DNA of 41,163 nt, taken from assembly GCA_035651955.1 (NCBI GenBank), contig DASRES010000025.1, positions 1 through 41,163 on the forward strand. Direction: 5' to 3'. Below are positions 15,260-22,599 of the stretch, in pieces. The first letter of the stretch is position 1. The number at the start of each line of letters is the position of its first letter. The notes beneath the pieces are model-generated. The model was not told where the DNA came from. It worked only from the letters and a program-made list of their open reading frames with translations, and did not search any database. The stretch comes from Acidimicrobiia bacterium (GTDB taxonomy: Bacteria > Actinomycetota > Acidimicrobiia > IMCC26256 > JAMXLJ01). The position numbers and the translations under genes are program-made.

Positions 15260-16038
15260 GCCGAAGGCTCCCTCCGCCCCGCGTGTCCGCCGCCACCGGG
15301 CCGGGGCGGGTCGACCGGGGCGCTCGCAGCACGGTACCCGCCCGCGACGGGGTCACCGGCGCACGGCTGCGTCGTCCCGCCGGCCCCGCCACGGGGGGAC
15401 GACGCCGGCGGCGGTTGCGTCGTCGGCTCCGCGCTCGACTCGGGGCCGTCGTGGTCGAACAGCAGCCGGCGCCCGTACGTGCGCGCGTCCCGGTGCTCGG
15501 GGGGACGGTTGCCCGCGAGCCGCTTGGCGTACATCGGGACGGCGAGCGCGAGACCCGTCCACACCCCGTGAACGCCGTACAGACCGCCGAGCAACGGCGT
15601 GAGCGCGGCCATCGCGAGGAACACCATCAGGCCGGTCTTGCGCAACGTGGTGCCGACGATCAGCGCGACGAGCAGCAGCACCGCGCCCGGCCACCCCAGG
15701 ACGCAGAGCGCGCCGAGCGACGGCGCGAAGCCACGGCCGCCCGCGCCGCGGAGGAACGGCGACCAGTTGTGACCGACGAGGGCCATGCCGCCCGCGACCG
15801 CGGCAAGCTCGGGACGGCCGTGGCCCGCGAGGGCCGGACCGAGCGCGCCCTTCCCGACGTCCAGGATCCCGGCGACCACGAGCGGCCCGGCGCCCGCGAC
15901 CTTGAACAACCCGGTGCCGGACACGGTGCCGGTGCCGTAGTCGCGAAGATCGACACGCTTCGTGCCCCACGCCACGATCGCCGAGAAGGGGATCGCGCCG
16001 GCGAGCAACGCGATCACGAGGACGAGCGCGGCGTTCAT
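15256..16038 (-). CDS. Divergent PlsY-like (acyl-phosphate:glycerol-3-phosphate acyltransferase family) membrane protein
   Basis: This is a 260-residue protein with the membrane topology of PlsY followed by a Pro/Gly/Ser-rich soluble tail of about 75 residues (SSAEPTTQPPPASSPRGG and onward). The PlsY framework is clear: IPFSAIVAWGTKRVDLRDYG, VAGILDVGKGALGP, GGMALVGHNWSPFLRG. However, motif 1, usually GSGNIGATN, reads GTGTVSGTG; the glycine-rich loop, usually KGGKGVAT, reads GAGGRGFAP; and the motif-3 histidine/asparagine segment is replaced by VPMYAKRLAGN. These are residues that bind glycerol-3-phosphate and phosphate in PlsY, so a different substrate or loss of activity is likely. ATG 16038 is preceded by GGAAGGATC. 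It overlaps DegV downstream. Confidence 0.75.
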   Translation of the reverse strand: MNAALVLVIALLAGAIPFSAIVAWGTKRVDLRDYGTGTVSGTGLFKVAGAGPLVVAGILDVGKGALGPALAGHGRPELAAVAGGMALVGHNWSPFLRGAGGRGFAPSLGALCVLGWPGAVLLLVALIVGTTLRKTGLMVFLAMAALTPLLGGLYGVHGVWTGLALAVPMYAKRLAGNRPPEHRDARTYGRRLLFDHDGPESSAEPTTQPPPASSPRGGAGGTTQPCAGDPVAGGYRAASAPVDPPRPGGGGHAGRREPSA

Positions 16039-16105
16039 GGACCCCGATCCTTCCCGGCGCGGTCCCCGGCCGACACCGGCGCAGTCGTCACACGTCCCGT
16101 GCGCG

Positions 16106-17854
16106 TCACGGGGCTCCGACCATCGCGCGCAGCTCCGACCGGACGGCGTCGCAACGCGCGGATCGCACCGGGCTCGCCAGGCCCGGGTGCTCGGTCGACT
16201 GCCAGACCGGGTTCAGCTGGACCGGCAGGTCGGGGACCTGCCACGCGGCGGCCGCGCCGCGGATCATCGCGCCCGCCGTCGTCCAGCTCGTCTCCGTGCG
16301 CGGCGCGTTGCCCTCGAGGTCCTGGCGCACCATCCGCTCGACGGTCTTGTCGCCGAGCAGGCCGCCGTGGAACGCGGGCACGACGCGCACGCGCACGCTG
16401 CCCAGACCGGCCGGGTCCTCGACGTCCTGCTCGTCCTCGAGCGGCGCGGACACCGCGTCCGCGAGCGGGACGTACGCGAACTGGGTGATCCCCGGCGCGC
16501 TGCACGCGAGCGCGTCGCGCAACGCCGCGCCGTGCTGGTCGACGTCGCGGACGAAAGGCGAGTCGGGTGAGAGCTCCAGTGGCGACAGGCCGGACAGCAG
16601 CTGCGACACGCCGCGCAGACCCCAACCGGTGAGCGTGCCCCAACCGTCGGTGTCCTCGGCCGGGTAGTACACGCGCCCCGGACGGACGAGCGGGCTGAGC
16701 ATCACGAGCGACCGCACGGGCGCGTCGCGGTACGCGAGCACGTACGTCTTCGCGACGAGCGACCCCTCGCTCTCGGCGACGATCGCGACGCGCTCACCCG
16801 TCGCGCGCGAGATCGCGTCGACCTGCTGCGCCATGAGACGGTCGAGCGCGGCGAGCGACTGCTGCGTGTCGTTCGACCCGTACGCGAGAGGCTCGCCGTC
16901 CGCGCCGAGACCGCGGTACGAGAAGCGCCACTCCCGGAAGCCCGGCCCGAGGAAGTCGACCGGCGACCCGTCCCAGTGGCTCGCGAAGCCGCTCACGACG
17001 AGCACCGGGGCACCGTGGCCGGACGGCGCCAGCGCGGCGACCGCCTTCGGCTCGGCGGGCTGGTGCGCGGCGAACCCGATCGCGCTGCCGCCGACGACGA
17101 TCGCGAAGATCGACGCGAGCGCGATGGGCGCGACGGGAACCCACCGCCGCACGCGGCCGAGCCCGGCGCGCTCACCGGGACGCGCGTGCTCGAGGCCGCG
17201 GACGATCGAGGTCCACGCCCATGCGTTGAACAGTCCGGTCGCCGCCGCGGACAAGAGCGCGAGCGGCCACACCGGGCTGAGCGAGATCGCGAGCGAGCCC
17301 AGCGTGAGGACGGCGAACGTCGCGAGCATCCATGCGCTCGTCCGCAGCGGTGGGAGCGCGCGCCACCAACCGACGCGCGCAGCCCCGTGGTGCACGAGCA
17401 CGACCGTCGCGATCGCGGGCGGGATCGACGCGAAGAACAGCCACGAGATCGGGATGATCGCGAGCGCGAACAGGAGCAACGTCCACGGCGCGAGCGCGAC
17501 CAGCGCGACGGCCGTGAAGCCGACGCAGTGCGCGAACGACGTGCGGAACGGTACGGACTCGGCGTCCGGCGGGCGCGCGAGACGGAGCAGCAACGCGTCG
17601 AGCGCGCCGCGGAACGCCAGCAGCGCGGCGAGCTCGAACCCGAGCGTCGACCACGACCGGTGGTACACGAGCAGCCAGCGCAGGTCGTGGAACGCGCCGA
17701 ACGGAGACGGCGCGGTCACCTGCGGCGCGAGCCCCCGCGACGCGTGCGGCCCGACGAGGACGAGGATGCCGCACTCGAGGACCGAGAGCCCGACGGCGAG
17801 GGCGATCAGGCCGCGGTGGCGGAACAGTCCGTCACCGGGGCCAGAGACGCGCAT
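16106..17854 (-). CDS. Membrane protein with C-terminal alpha/beta-hydrolase domain
   Basis: In this 582-residue protein the first 260 residues contain about six membrane helices in a DUF-like hydrophobic domain: LIALAVGLSVLECGILVLV, WTLLLFALAIIPISWLFF, LATFAVLTLGSLAISL, WPLALLSAAATGLFNAWAW and APIALASIFAIVVGGSAIGF are the clearest. Residues from about 280 to the end form a soluble, probably extracytoplasmic domain with hydrolase features: PVLVVSGFASHWDG (oxyanion strand), RFSYRGLGADGEP, VAIVAESEGSLVAKTY (nucleophile Ser in AESEGS) and a candidate histidine in VPAFHGGLLGD. A short GTG frame at 17859-17912, ending 4 bases before the ATG, could be a leader. Substrate and partners are unknown. 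It lies upstream of the PlsY-like gene in the same direction. Confidence 0.78.
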   Translation of the reverse strand: MRVSGPGDGLFRHRGLIALAVGLSVLECGILVLVGPHASRGLAPQVTAPSPFGAFHDLRWLLVYHRSWSTLGFELAALLAFRGALDALLLRLARPPDAESVPFRTSFAHCVGFTAVALVALAPWTLLLFALAIIPISWLFFASIPPAIATVVLVHHGAARVGWWRALPPLRTSAWMLATFAVLTLGSLAISLSPVWPLALLSAAATGLFNAWAWTSIVRGLEHARPGERAGLGRVRRWVPVAPIALASIFAIVVGGSAIGFAAHQPAEPKAVAALAPSGHGAPVLVVSGFASHWDGSPVDFLGPGFREWRFSYRGLGADGEPLAYGSNDTQQSLAALDRLMAQQVDAISRATGERVAIVAESEGSLVAKTYVLAYRDAPVRSLVMLSPLVRPGRVYYPAEDTDGWGTLTGWGLRGVSQLLSGLSPLELSPDSPFVRDVDQHGAALRDALACSAPGITQFAYVPLADAVSAPLEDEQDVEDPAGLGSVRVRVVPAFHGGLLGDKTVERMVRQDLEGNAPRTETSWTTAGAMIRGAAAAWQVPDLPVQLNPVWQSTEHPGLASPVRSARCDAVRSELRAMVGAP

Positions 17855-17942
17855 CGCCTCAGCCCGCGCGCGACCGGACGCTCTGCTCGACGCGGCCGTC
17901 GCGGATGCTCACGTCATCGAGGCTACCGGGCCGACCGCGCGA

Positions 17943-18752
17943 TCAGGACGGGTAGTGCAGCCGTATGGCCGCCTCGGGGCCGGCGATGCGCAACGTCATG
18001 CTCTCCTCGACGTAGAGCTGCACCGAGGTCGCGTCGTGCGACAGGTAGCCGATCGAGAAGTCCTCGCCGCACACGATCTCGAAGTCGCCGCCCCGCTGGC
18101 TGACGACGACCGCGCCGTCGACCGCCGGTGCCCAGACGATCGGGCCCGAGAGGATCAGCCGGATGTGGTCGAGCACCGGGTAGCCCCCGTGGTGCGTCGT
18201 CTCGAGGATCCCGGTGTAGCAGCGCGGCCCGAGCGCGATCGCGAAGGGGCCCTCCACGCCGGCGTCGCGAAGCCGCGCGATCGCGCGCGCCACGGTCCCC
18301 GGATAGTCGTCGTACTCGTCGCTGATCGGGAGCGGCTCGTGCGGCGACGCCTCGACGATCCCCTCGATCCCGCCGGCCGCCCAACCGTGGAACACGGCCT
18401 TGTCCTCCGCGAGCGCGGACCGGCGCGCCGCGTCCGTCACCGCGTCGAGGTCGGGCCCGAGCGCGCCGCGGTCGATCGCGTCGAGCTCGTCACGGCTCAG
18501 CGTGAACGGCGTGCGCAACTCGACGAGGGGCCGGACGAGACGCGCGCGCGCCTCGACGCCCTCTCCCGGCGCGTCGGCCACGCGCTCGACGCGCCCCAGG
18601 CTCGTGGCGGAGTGCTCCCAGCCGTGCGGGCCCGAGAAGTCGATCAGGCGGCGCGCGCTCAGGTAGTGCTTCAGCGCGCGCGACGCCTCCTCGTCGATCG
18701 CGTCCCAGGCCGGATCCGAGATCGGCGCGAGCTCGCGCATCAGGTGGTTCAT
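17943..18752 (-). CDS. Family 1 encapsulin shell protein
   Basis: This 269-residue protein self-assembles into a protein nanocompartment (HK97 fold, linocin/CFP29 family). It begins MNHLMRELAPISDPAWDAID and continues EASRALKHYLSARRLIDFSGPHGW, a near-textbook encapsulin N-terminus whose helix forms the cargo-docking surface on the inside of the shell. Other family landmarks are the E-loop region RPLVELRTPFTLSRDELD, FHGWAAGGIEGI, GPFAIALGPRCYTGI and the C-terminal SFAIGYLS-like segment (EDFSIGYLSHDATSVQLYVEESMTLR in substance). The ATG at 18752 overlaps the stop of the cargo gene (ATGA), so shell and cargo are co-translated. It is expected to store iron with its ferritin-like cargo and lower oxidative damage. 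Confidence 0.95.
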   Translation of the reverse strand: MNHLMRELAPISDPAWDAIDEEASRALKHYLSARRLIDFSGPHGWEHSATSLGRVERVADAPGEGVEARARLVRPLVELRTPFTLSRDELDAIDRGALGPDLDAVTDAARRSALAEDKAVFHGWAAGGIEGIVEASPHEPLPISDEYDDYPGTVARAIARLRDAGVEGPFAIALGPRCYTGILETTHHGGYPVLDHIRLILSGPIVWAPAVDGAVVVSQRGGDFEIVCGEDFSIGYLSHDATSVQLYVEESMTLRIAGPEAAIRLHYPS

Positions 18753-19141
18753 CGCATTGCCTCCTCGCGCAGGCTGCCGATACCGAGGTCGCCGCGGCTC
18801 GACCCGCCCCGTCCGTCGCCGCCGCCGGCGACGCTCTCCGCCTCGGCCTCCCGCTCGACCGCGACGATGTCGCCCTCCGTGAACAGGTACGTGCGCAGCG
18901 CCGCATCGAGCACGGGGTCGCGGCGTCGCCACCACTCGAGACCCATCGCGGCGTGCTCCTTCTCCTCGTCGCGGTTGTGGGCGAGGATTCGCTTCAGCGG
19001 CTCGTCGTCGGTCGCCTTGACGCGCTGGTCGTACCAGTCGACCGCCTGCAGCTCCTCGACGACCGACTGCACCGCACGGTGCTGCTCGATCGTCCGCTGG
19101 TCGAGCCACTCGATCGGCTCGTGGTAGCCCTCGCTGGCCAC
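18749..19141 (-). CDS. Encapsulated ferritin-like cargo protein (EncFtn)
   Basis: This 130-residue protein has a two-helix encapsulated-ferritin domain (residues 1-90), a Gly/Ser/Asp-rich linker (100-117) and the cargo-loading peptide DLGIGSLR (118-125), the consensus tail recognised by family 1 encapsulins. Compared with the Rhodospirillum rubrum EncFtn residues E32, W38, Y39, E62 and H65, this protein has E30, W36, Y37, E60 and H63, all shifted by exactly two. The ferroxidase set that forms at the dimer interface is therefore complete. It should oxidise Fe(II) and deposit it inside the shell. Five extra residues (EEAMR) follow the targeting motif because the frame runs on into the encapsulin start, where the two genes overlap (ATGA). 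Confidence 0.95.
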   Translation of the reverse strand: MASEGYHEPIEWLDQRTIEQHRAVQSVVEELQAVDWYDQRVKATDDEPLKRILAHNRDEEKEHAAMGLEWWRRRDPVLDAALRTYLFTEGDIVAVEREAEAESVAGGGDGRGGSSRGDLGIGSLREEAMR

Positions 19142-19253
19142 GGTGCCTCCCTGTCGTCGACGTGACGGGCGCGCGCCGTCCGCGCGCGCATCGGTTCCGT
19201 GCTGGGAGTCTTCCCCACATCCGGGCCGGATTTCCCCTCGGCTCGCGGCCGGA

Positions 19254-19270
19254 CGCGTCGCGACGACGCG
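19254..19270 (-). terminator. Hairpin just after the MFS stop codon
   Basis: CGCGTCG (19254-19260) pairs with CGACGCG (19264-19270) across a 3-base loop, immediately downstream of the MFS stop at 19272-19274 on the minus strand. There is no U-tract. It also lies upstream of the encapsulin operon, so it may insulate the two. Confidence 0.35.
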
Positions 19271-19271
19271 A

Positions 19272-20708
19272 CTAGGAGGTGCGGGAGCGTTCGCGCCGCT
19301 TCCGAGTCAGCTCCGCCGAAGCCTGGGCGGACGCGACGTCGCGCGGGTACGTCCGCAGCGCGAAGAACAGGATGCAGCCGTTCGCGAGCAGCGTCGGCGT
19401 CATGAGGAGGAACGCGAGCTGCAGCCCGTCGGCGCGCCCGCCGGCGAGCGTGTCGGACAGCACGCCGAACACGAGCGGGGAGATCGCCTGCGCCGCGATG
19501 CGGAACAGCGTCCGCACACCCTCCGCCCGTCCCCACAGCTCGGGGTCGATCACGTCGAGGCGGGCCGCGTCCAGCGGCGGGTTCGGCGCGGCGAGGCACG
19601 CGCCGCCGATCACGAACAGCGGCATCGCGACCAGCAGCGAGTGGCTGAGGAACCCGGGCACGAGGACGATCGCGCCGATGATGAAGCTCCACGCGCTGAC
19701 GAAGATGCGCGCCGTGAGACGGCGGTCGGCGAGCAGCCGGTCGGTGACGCGGCCGGACGCGAGCATGCCGGCGAGCGCGCCGATCCCGACGACCGGCACG
19801 AGCGCGGTCGCGCTGTACTTCCCGATGCCGTACTGGTGCACCGCGAACTCGACCGCGAACAGCTGCAGCCCCGAGAAGAAGAAGTCACCGACGGAGCTCG
19901 CGAGGATGACGATCACGTTCGTGCGCACGCGCAGCACGTACTTGATCGCCCACCACAGCGACCGCTGCGCCTTGTCGTCGCCGGCGACGACGTTCTGCTC
20001 GTCGGGCTCGATGTGCTCCTCGTGGACGAGCTGGCCGGTGATGTCGCCGCGCTGGCCCTCCTCCGCCGGTTCGTCCGCCGCCGCGGCACCTCCCTGCGCG
20101 CCGCGCTCGGGCTCGGGCAGCCGGTACGCGCCGCGCGCGATGAGGAGCCCGATGACGGCGAGGACGATGAAGACGCCCCGCCATCCGAACAGGGCCGCCG
20201 CGCCACCCGCGAGGAGGAACCCGACACCCGCGCCGATCAGCTCACCGCTGCGGATCCACGACAGGATCCGGCCGCGCTCGTTGGGTCGGTACAGGTCGCC
20301 CGTCAGCGACGCGATCGTCGGCCCGCCGGTCGCGGTGACGACACCGAGGAACAGCCGCGCGACGAAGAGCATCAGGAACGTGACGGAGAGACCCGTCGCG
20401 ACCATGGCGATGCTCCAGATCATGATGCTGCCCGCCAGCAGTCGCACGCGATGGACGCGGTCGGTGAGGACGCCGACGGGCACGGTCGCGACACCGCCGA
20501 CGACGCTGAACGCCGACGCGAGGATGCCGATGTCCGTGTTCGAGATGTGGAACGCCGACTTGATGCTCGGCGCCAGCGCGCCGAGTGACGCGCGGTCGGC
20601 GCTGTCGAGCGCGAGGACGAGCGCGAGCACGAGCACGGTCTCGGCACGCAGCCGGCCACCGAGCACGCGGGTCGCGTACCGTACGCCGCGGCGTACGCGT
20701 CCCGGCAT
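19272..20708 (-). CDS. MFS transporter with a large charged central loop
   Basis: This 478-residue transporter has twelve predicted helices. The start at ATG 20708 (MPGRVRRGVRYATRV) precedes helix 1, LVLALVLALDSADRASLGALAPSIK. The typical MFS A-motif-like loop GVLTDRVHRVRLLAG lies between helices 2 and 3. It resembles the Spinster-like/hexuronate-type MFS branch. The central cytoplasmic loop is unusually acidic and long, containing QRGDITGQLVHEEHIEPDEQ and NVVAGDDKAQ, a stretch of about 60 residues. The substrate is unknown. It is divergent from the DUF6457 gene. Longer starts upstream exist, but that sequence looks non-coding. Confidence 0.82.
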   Translation of the reverse strand: MPGRVRRGVRYATRVLGGRLRAETVLVLALVLALDSADRASLGALAPSIKSAFHISNTDIGILASAFSVVGGVATVPVGVLTDRVHRVRLLAGSIMIWSIAMVATGLSVTFLMLFVARLFLGVVTATGGPTIASLTGDLYRPNERGRILSWIRSGELIGAGVGFLLAGGAAALFGWRGVFIVLAVIGLLIARGAYRLPEPERGAQGGAAAADEPAEEGQRGDITGQLVHEEHIEPDEQNVVAGDDKAQRSLWWAIKYVLRVRTNVIVILASSVGDFFFSGLQLFAVEFAVHQYGIGKYSATALVPVVGIGALAGMLASGRVTDRLLADRRLTARIFVSAWSFIIGAIVLVPGFLSHSLLVAMPLFVIGGACLAAPNPPLDAARLDVIDPELWGRAEGVRTLFRIAAQAISPLVFGVLSDTLAGGRADGLQLAFLLMTPTLLANGCILFFALRTYPRDVASAQASAELTRKRRERSRTS

Positions 20709-20897
20709 GTGCTGCAGCACGAAACCGGGCGCGCGCTCGGGCGCGGCCCGCTCGAGCACCTGTGCCCCGGGTCGTCCGTCGTCTCGTTGCGGGTCGCTCT
20801 GCGGGTTCGTCTGACGTCCCCCCGGGTACCACTGCTGCCGCCGTCGGGGATGTGCCCACCATCGCCGTGCGGCGGAACACGAGCTGCAGGAGACGGC

Positions 20898-21134
20898 ATG
20901 GACGACCGTGAGTGGATCGACCGCTTCGCCGCCGCGCTCGGCGTCGAGCCGCCCACGTCCGAGGAGGTCGACGGGCTGCTCGCGCTCGCGGGCGTCGCCG
21001 CGCACGCGTCGGCGAGGACGGCGGCACCGATCTCGTGCTGGGTCGCCGCGCGCGCCGGTGTCCCGGTCGCGGAGGCCCGCCGCGTCGCGGCGTCAATCGC
21101 GGGCGAGCACGACGACGCGCCCGGGGGCGCGTGA
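20898..21134 (+). CDS. DUF6457 family small protein
   Basis: A 78-residue soluble protein starting MDDREWIDRFAAALGVEPP, with the alpha-helical pattern of DUF6457: LLALAGVAAHASARTAAPISCWVAARAG. In other actinobacteria this domain occurs next to or fused with molybdenum-cofactor guanylyltransferase (MobA), so a link to Mo-cofactor metabolism is possible from the family, but no such gene is visible here. AGGAG precedes the ATG by 5 bases. It lies divergent from one MFS gene and just upstream of another. Confidence 0.72.
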   Translation: MDDREWIDRFAAALGVEPPTSEEVDGLLALAGVAAHASARTAAPISCWVAARAGVPVAEARRVAASIAGEHDDAPGGA

Positions 21135-21181
21135 CACGGTCGGCGAGGTTCGAGCCGCCCCCGTCCGGGTACCGAGCGGTC

Positions 21182-21244
21182 ATGACCGACCTGCCCGCGC
21201 CACCGCCCGGCGCGAGCGGCGCGCCAGGCGCGCCCGGCGGTTGA
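21182..21244 (+). CDS. Possible 20-residue leader peptide upstream of the MFS gene
   Basis: ATG 21182 opens 21 codons rich in Pro, Gly and Ala (MTDLPAPPPGASGAPGAPGG), with its stop 4 bases before the MFS ATG at 21249. Tight spacing suggests translational coupling, but composition this biased can arise by chance in GC-rich DNA. Confidence 0.25.
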   Translation: MTDLPAPPPGASGAPGAPGG

Positions 21245-21248
21245 CGTC

Positions 21249-22520
21249 ATGAAGCGCTTGTGGAACCGGCCCGGGTTCCGTGCGCTGCTGATCGGGCAGA
21301 CGGTCTCGGGCGTCGGCGACTGGCTCGCGACGATCGCGTTGATGGCGCTGGTGCTCGACATCAGCGGCTCGTCCACCGCCGTCGGTGCCGTGCTGGTCCT
21401 CCGGCTTCTCCCGGTGATGGTCGCGGGACCGTTGACGACGCGCGTCGTGAAGCGCTGGCACCGCAAGCGGACGATGATGGCGATGGACGCGTCGCGGGTC
21501 GTCATCGTCGCGCTCATCCCGCTGCTGCACGCGCTGTGGTGGGTCTACGTCTGGGCGTTCGTCCTCGAAGCCGCCGGTCTCGTGTTCCTCCCCGCGCGCG
21601 ACTCGGCGATTCCCGACCTCGCGGGGGACGAGGACCTCGAGCTCGCGAACGGGCTCGCGCTCGCGTCGTCGTACGGGACGATCCCGATCGGCGCCGGGAT
21701 CTTCGGGATCGTGTCGATGTTCCTCGGCAAGGGCCGGACGGGCACGTCCGTCGCGTTCTTCATCGACGCCGCGACGTTCGTCGTGTCGTTCCTCGCCATC
21801 CGCAGCATCAAGCTCCTCGACGAGCGCGACCGCAAGATCGCCCGCGCGGAGGAGCGCGGCGAGCAGGAGGTGTCGTTCGTCGGCGCGTTCAAGCTGCCGC
21901 TCATCCGCCGCTTGATCGTCCCGGCGGGCGTCGCCGCGATCGGCCTCGGCACGCTGTTCTCCACGGGCATCGTCTTCGTACGGAAGGTCATGCACGCCGG
22001 CGATTCCGGGTTCGCGGTCCTCATCCTGCTGTTCGGCATCGGCGCCGCGGCCGGTCTGGTGCTGCTGCGGATCGTCGCACCCGACGCGGTCGCGGCCGTG
22101 CGCTGGGCGGTGCTCGGGCAGGGTGTCGTGATCGCGGGGATGAGTCTCGCCCCCAGCCTCGGCATCGCGTTCGCCGGCGCGTTGCTGTTCGGCGCGGCGA
22201 CGAGCATCACCTTGACGTCCGCGATGAGCGCGTTGCAGGAGCGGCTCGCTGACGACGAGCGCATCATGGCCTTCGCCGCGTTCCACACCGTCATACGCGG
22301 GGGCCTGAGCGTGGCGGCGATCCTCGCCGGTCTCGCGACGGATGCCCTGCACGGCGTGCGCTGGCCCGTCATCGGCCACCTCCCGGGCGCGCGCGTCGTG
22401 CTCCTCGGCGCGGGCCTCATCACGGTCCTCGCGTCCGTCCTCATCAAGACGCAGGCGCCGGGCCCCGCCCAACGCGACGGCACCGCGCGCCGCGACCGCC
22501 CGAGCCACGCCGCCGCCTGA
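21249..22520 (+). CDS. MFS transporter (MFS_3/EntS-like exporter group)
   Basis: A 423-residue membrane protein starting MKRLWNRPGFRALLIGQTVSGVGDWLATIALM, the characteristic opening of the MFS_3 (EntS/macrolide-exporter-like) group. It has TRVVKRWHRKRTMMAMDASR in the loop after helix 2 and FLPARDSAIPDLAGDEDLELANGLALASSY after helix 4, a stretch highly typical of this branch. Related members export siderophores or drugs, but no biosynthetic genes are next to it, so the substrate is open. It ends 6 bases before a perfect-looking palindrome that sits between it and the convergent qcrB. Confidence 0.85.
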   Translation: MKRLWNRPGFRALLIGQTVSGVGDWLATIALMALVLDISGSSTAVGAVLVLRLLPVMVAGPLTTRVVKRWHRKRTMMAMDASRVVIVALIPLLHALWWVYVWAFVLEAAGLVFLPARDSAIPDLAGDEDLELANGLALASSYGTIPIGAGIFGIVSMFLGKGRTGTSVAFFIDAATFVVSFLAIRSIKLLDERDRKIARAEERGEQEVSFVGAFKLPLIRRLIVPAGVAAIGLGTLFSTGIVFVRKVMHAGDSGFAVLILLFGIGAAAGLVLLRIVAPDAVAAVRWAVLGQGVVIAGMSLAPSLGIAFAGALLFGAATSITLTSAMSALQERLADDERIMAFAAFHTVIRGGLSVAAILAGLATDALHGVRWPVIGHLPGARVVLLGAGLITVLASVLIKTQAPGPAQRDGTARRDRPSHAAA

Positions 22521-22526
22521 CGCCGC

Positions 22527-22570
22527 GTTGGTACACAAGTCGCGGTCCCAGGCGCGAGTTGTGTACCAAC
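22527..22570. repeat. Convergent-junction palindrome, copy 1
   Basis: Left arm GTTGGTACACAAGTCGCG (22527-22544), 8-base loop, right arm CGCGAGTTGTGTACCAAC (22553-22570): 18-bp arms with one mismatch. It fills the gap between the MFS stop (22520) and the qcrB stop (22600). The same palindrome recurs at 35087-35130. It may act as a bidirectional terminator or be a dispersed palindromic repeat; there is no U-tract. Confidence 0.85.
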
Positions 22571-22599
22571 CGGGGTGTGATCGCGGCGCGCGCCGACGG

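Noticed and set aside
16096-16112. Small CCCGTG/CACGGG hairpin over the stop codon of the 582-residue membrane hydrolase
   Set aside because: Only six base pairs; such stems are common by chance at this GC content, so it is not called as a terminator.
17859-17912. 17-codon GTG frame 4 bases upstream of the membrane hydrolase gene
   Set aside because: Possible leader peptide, but too short to judge without comparative data.
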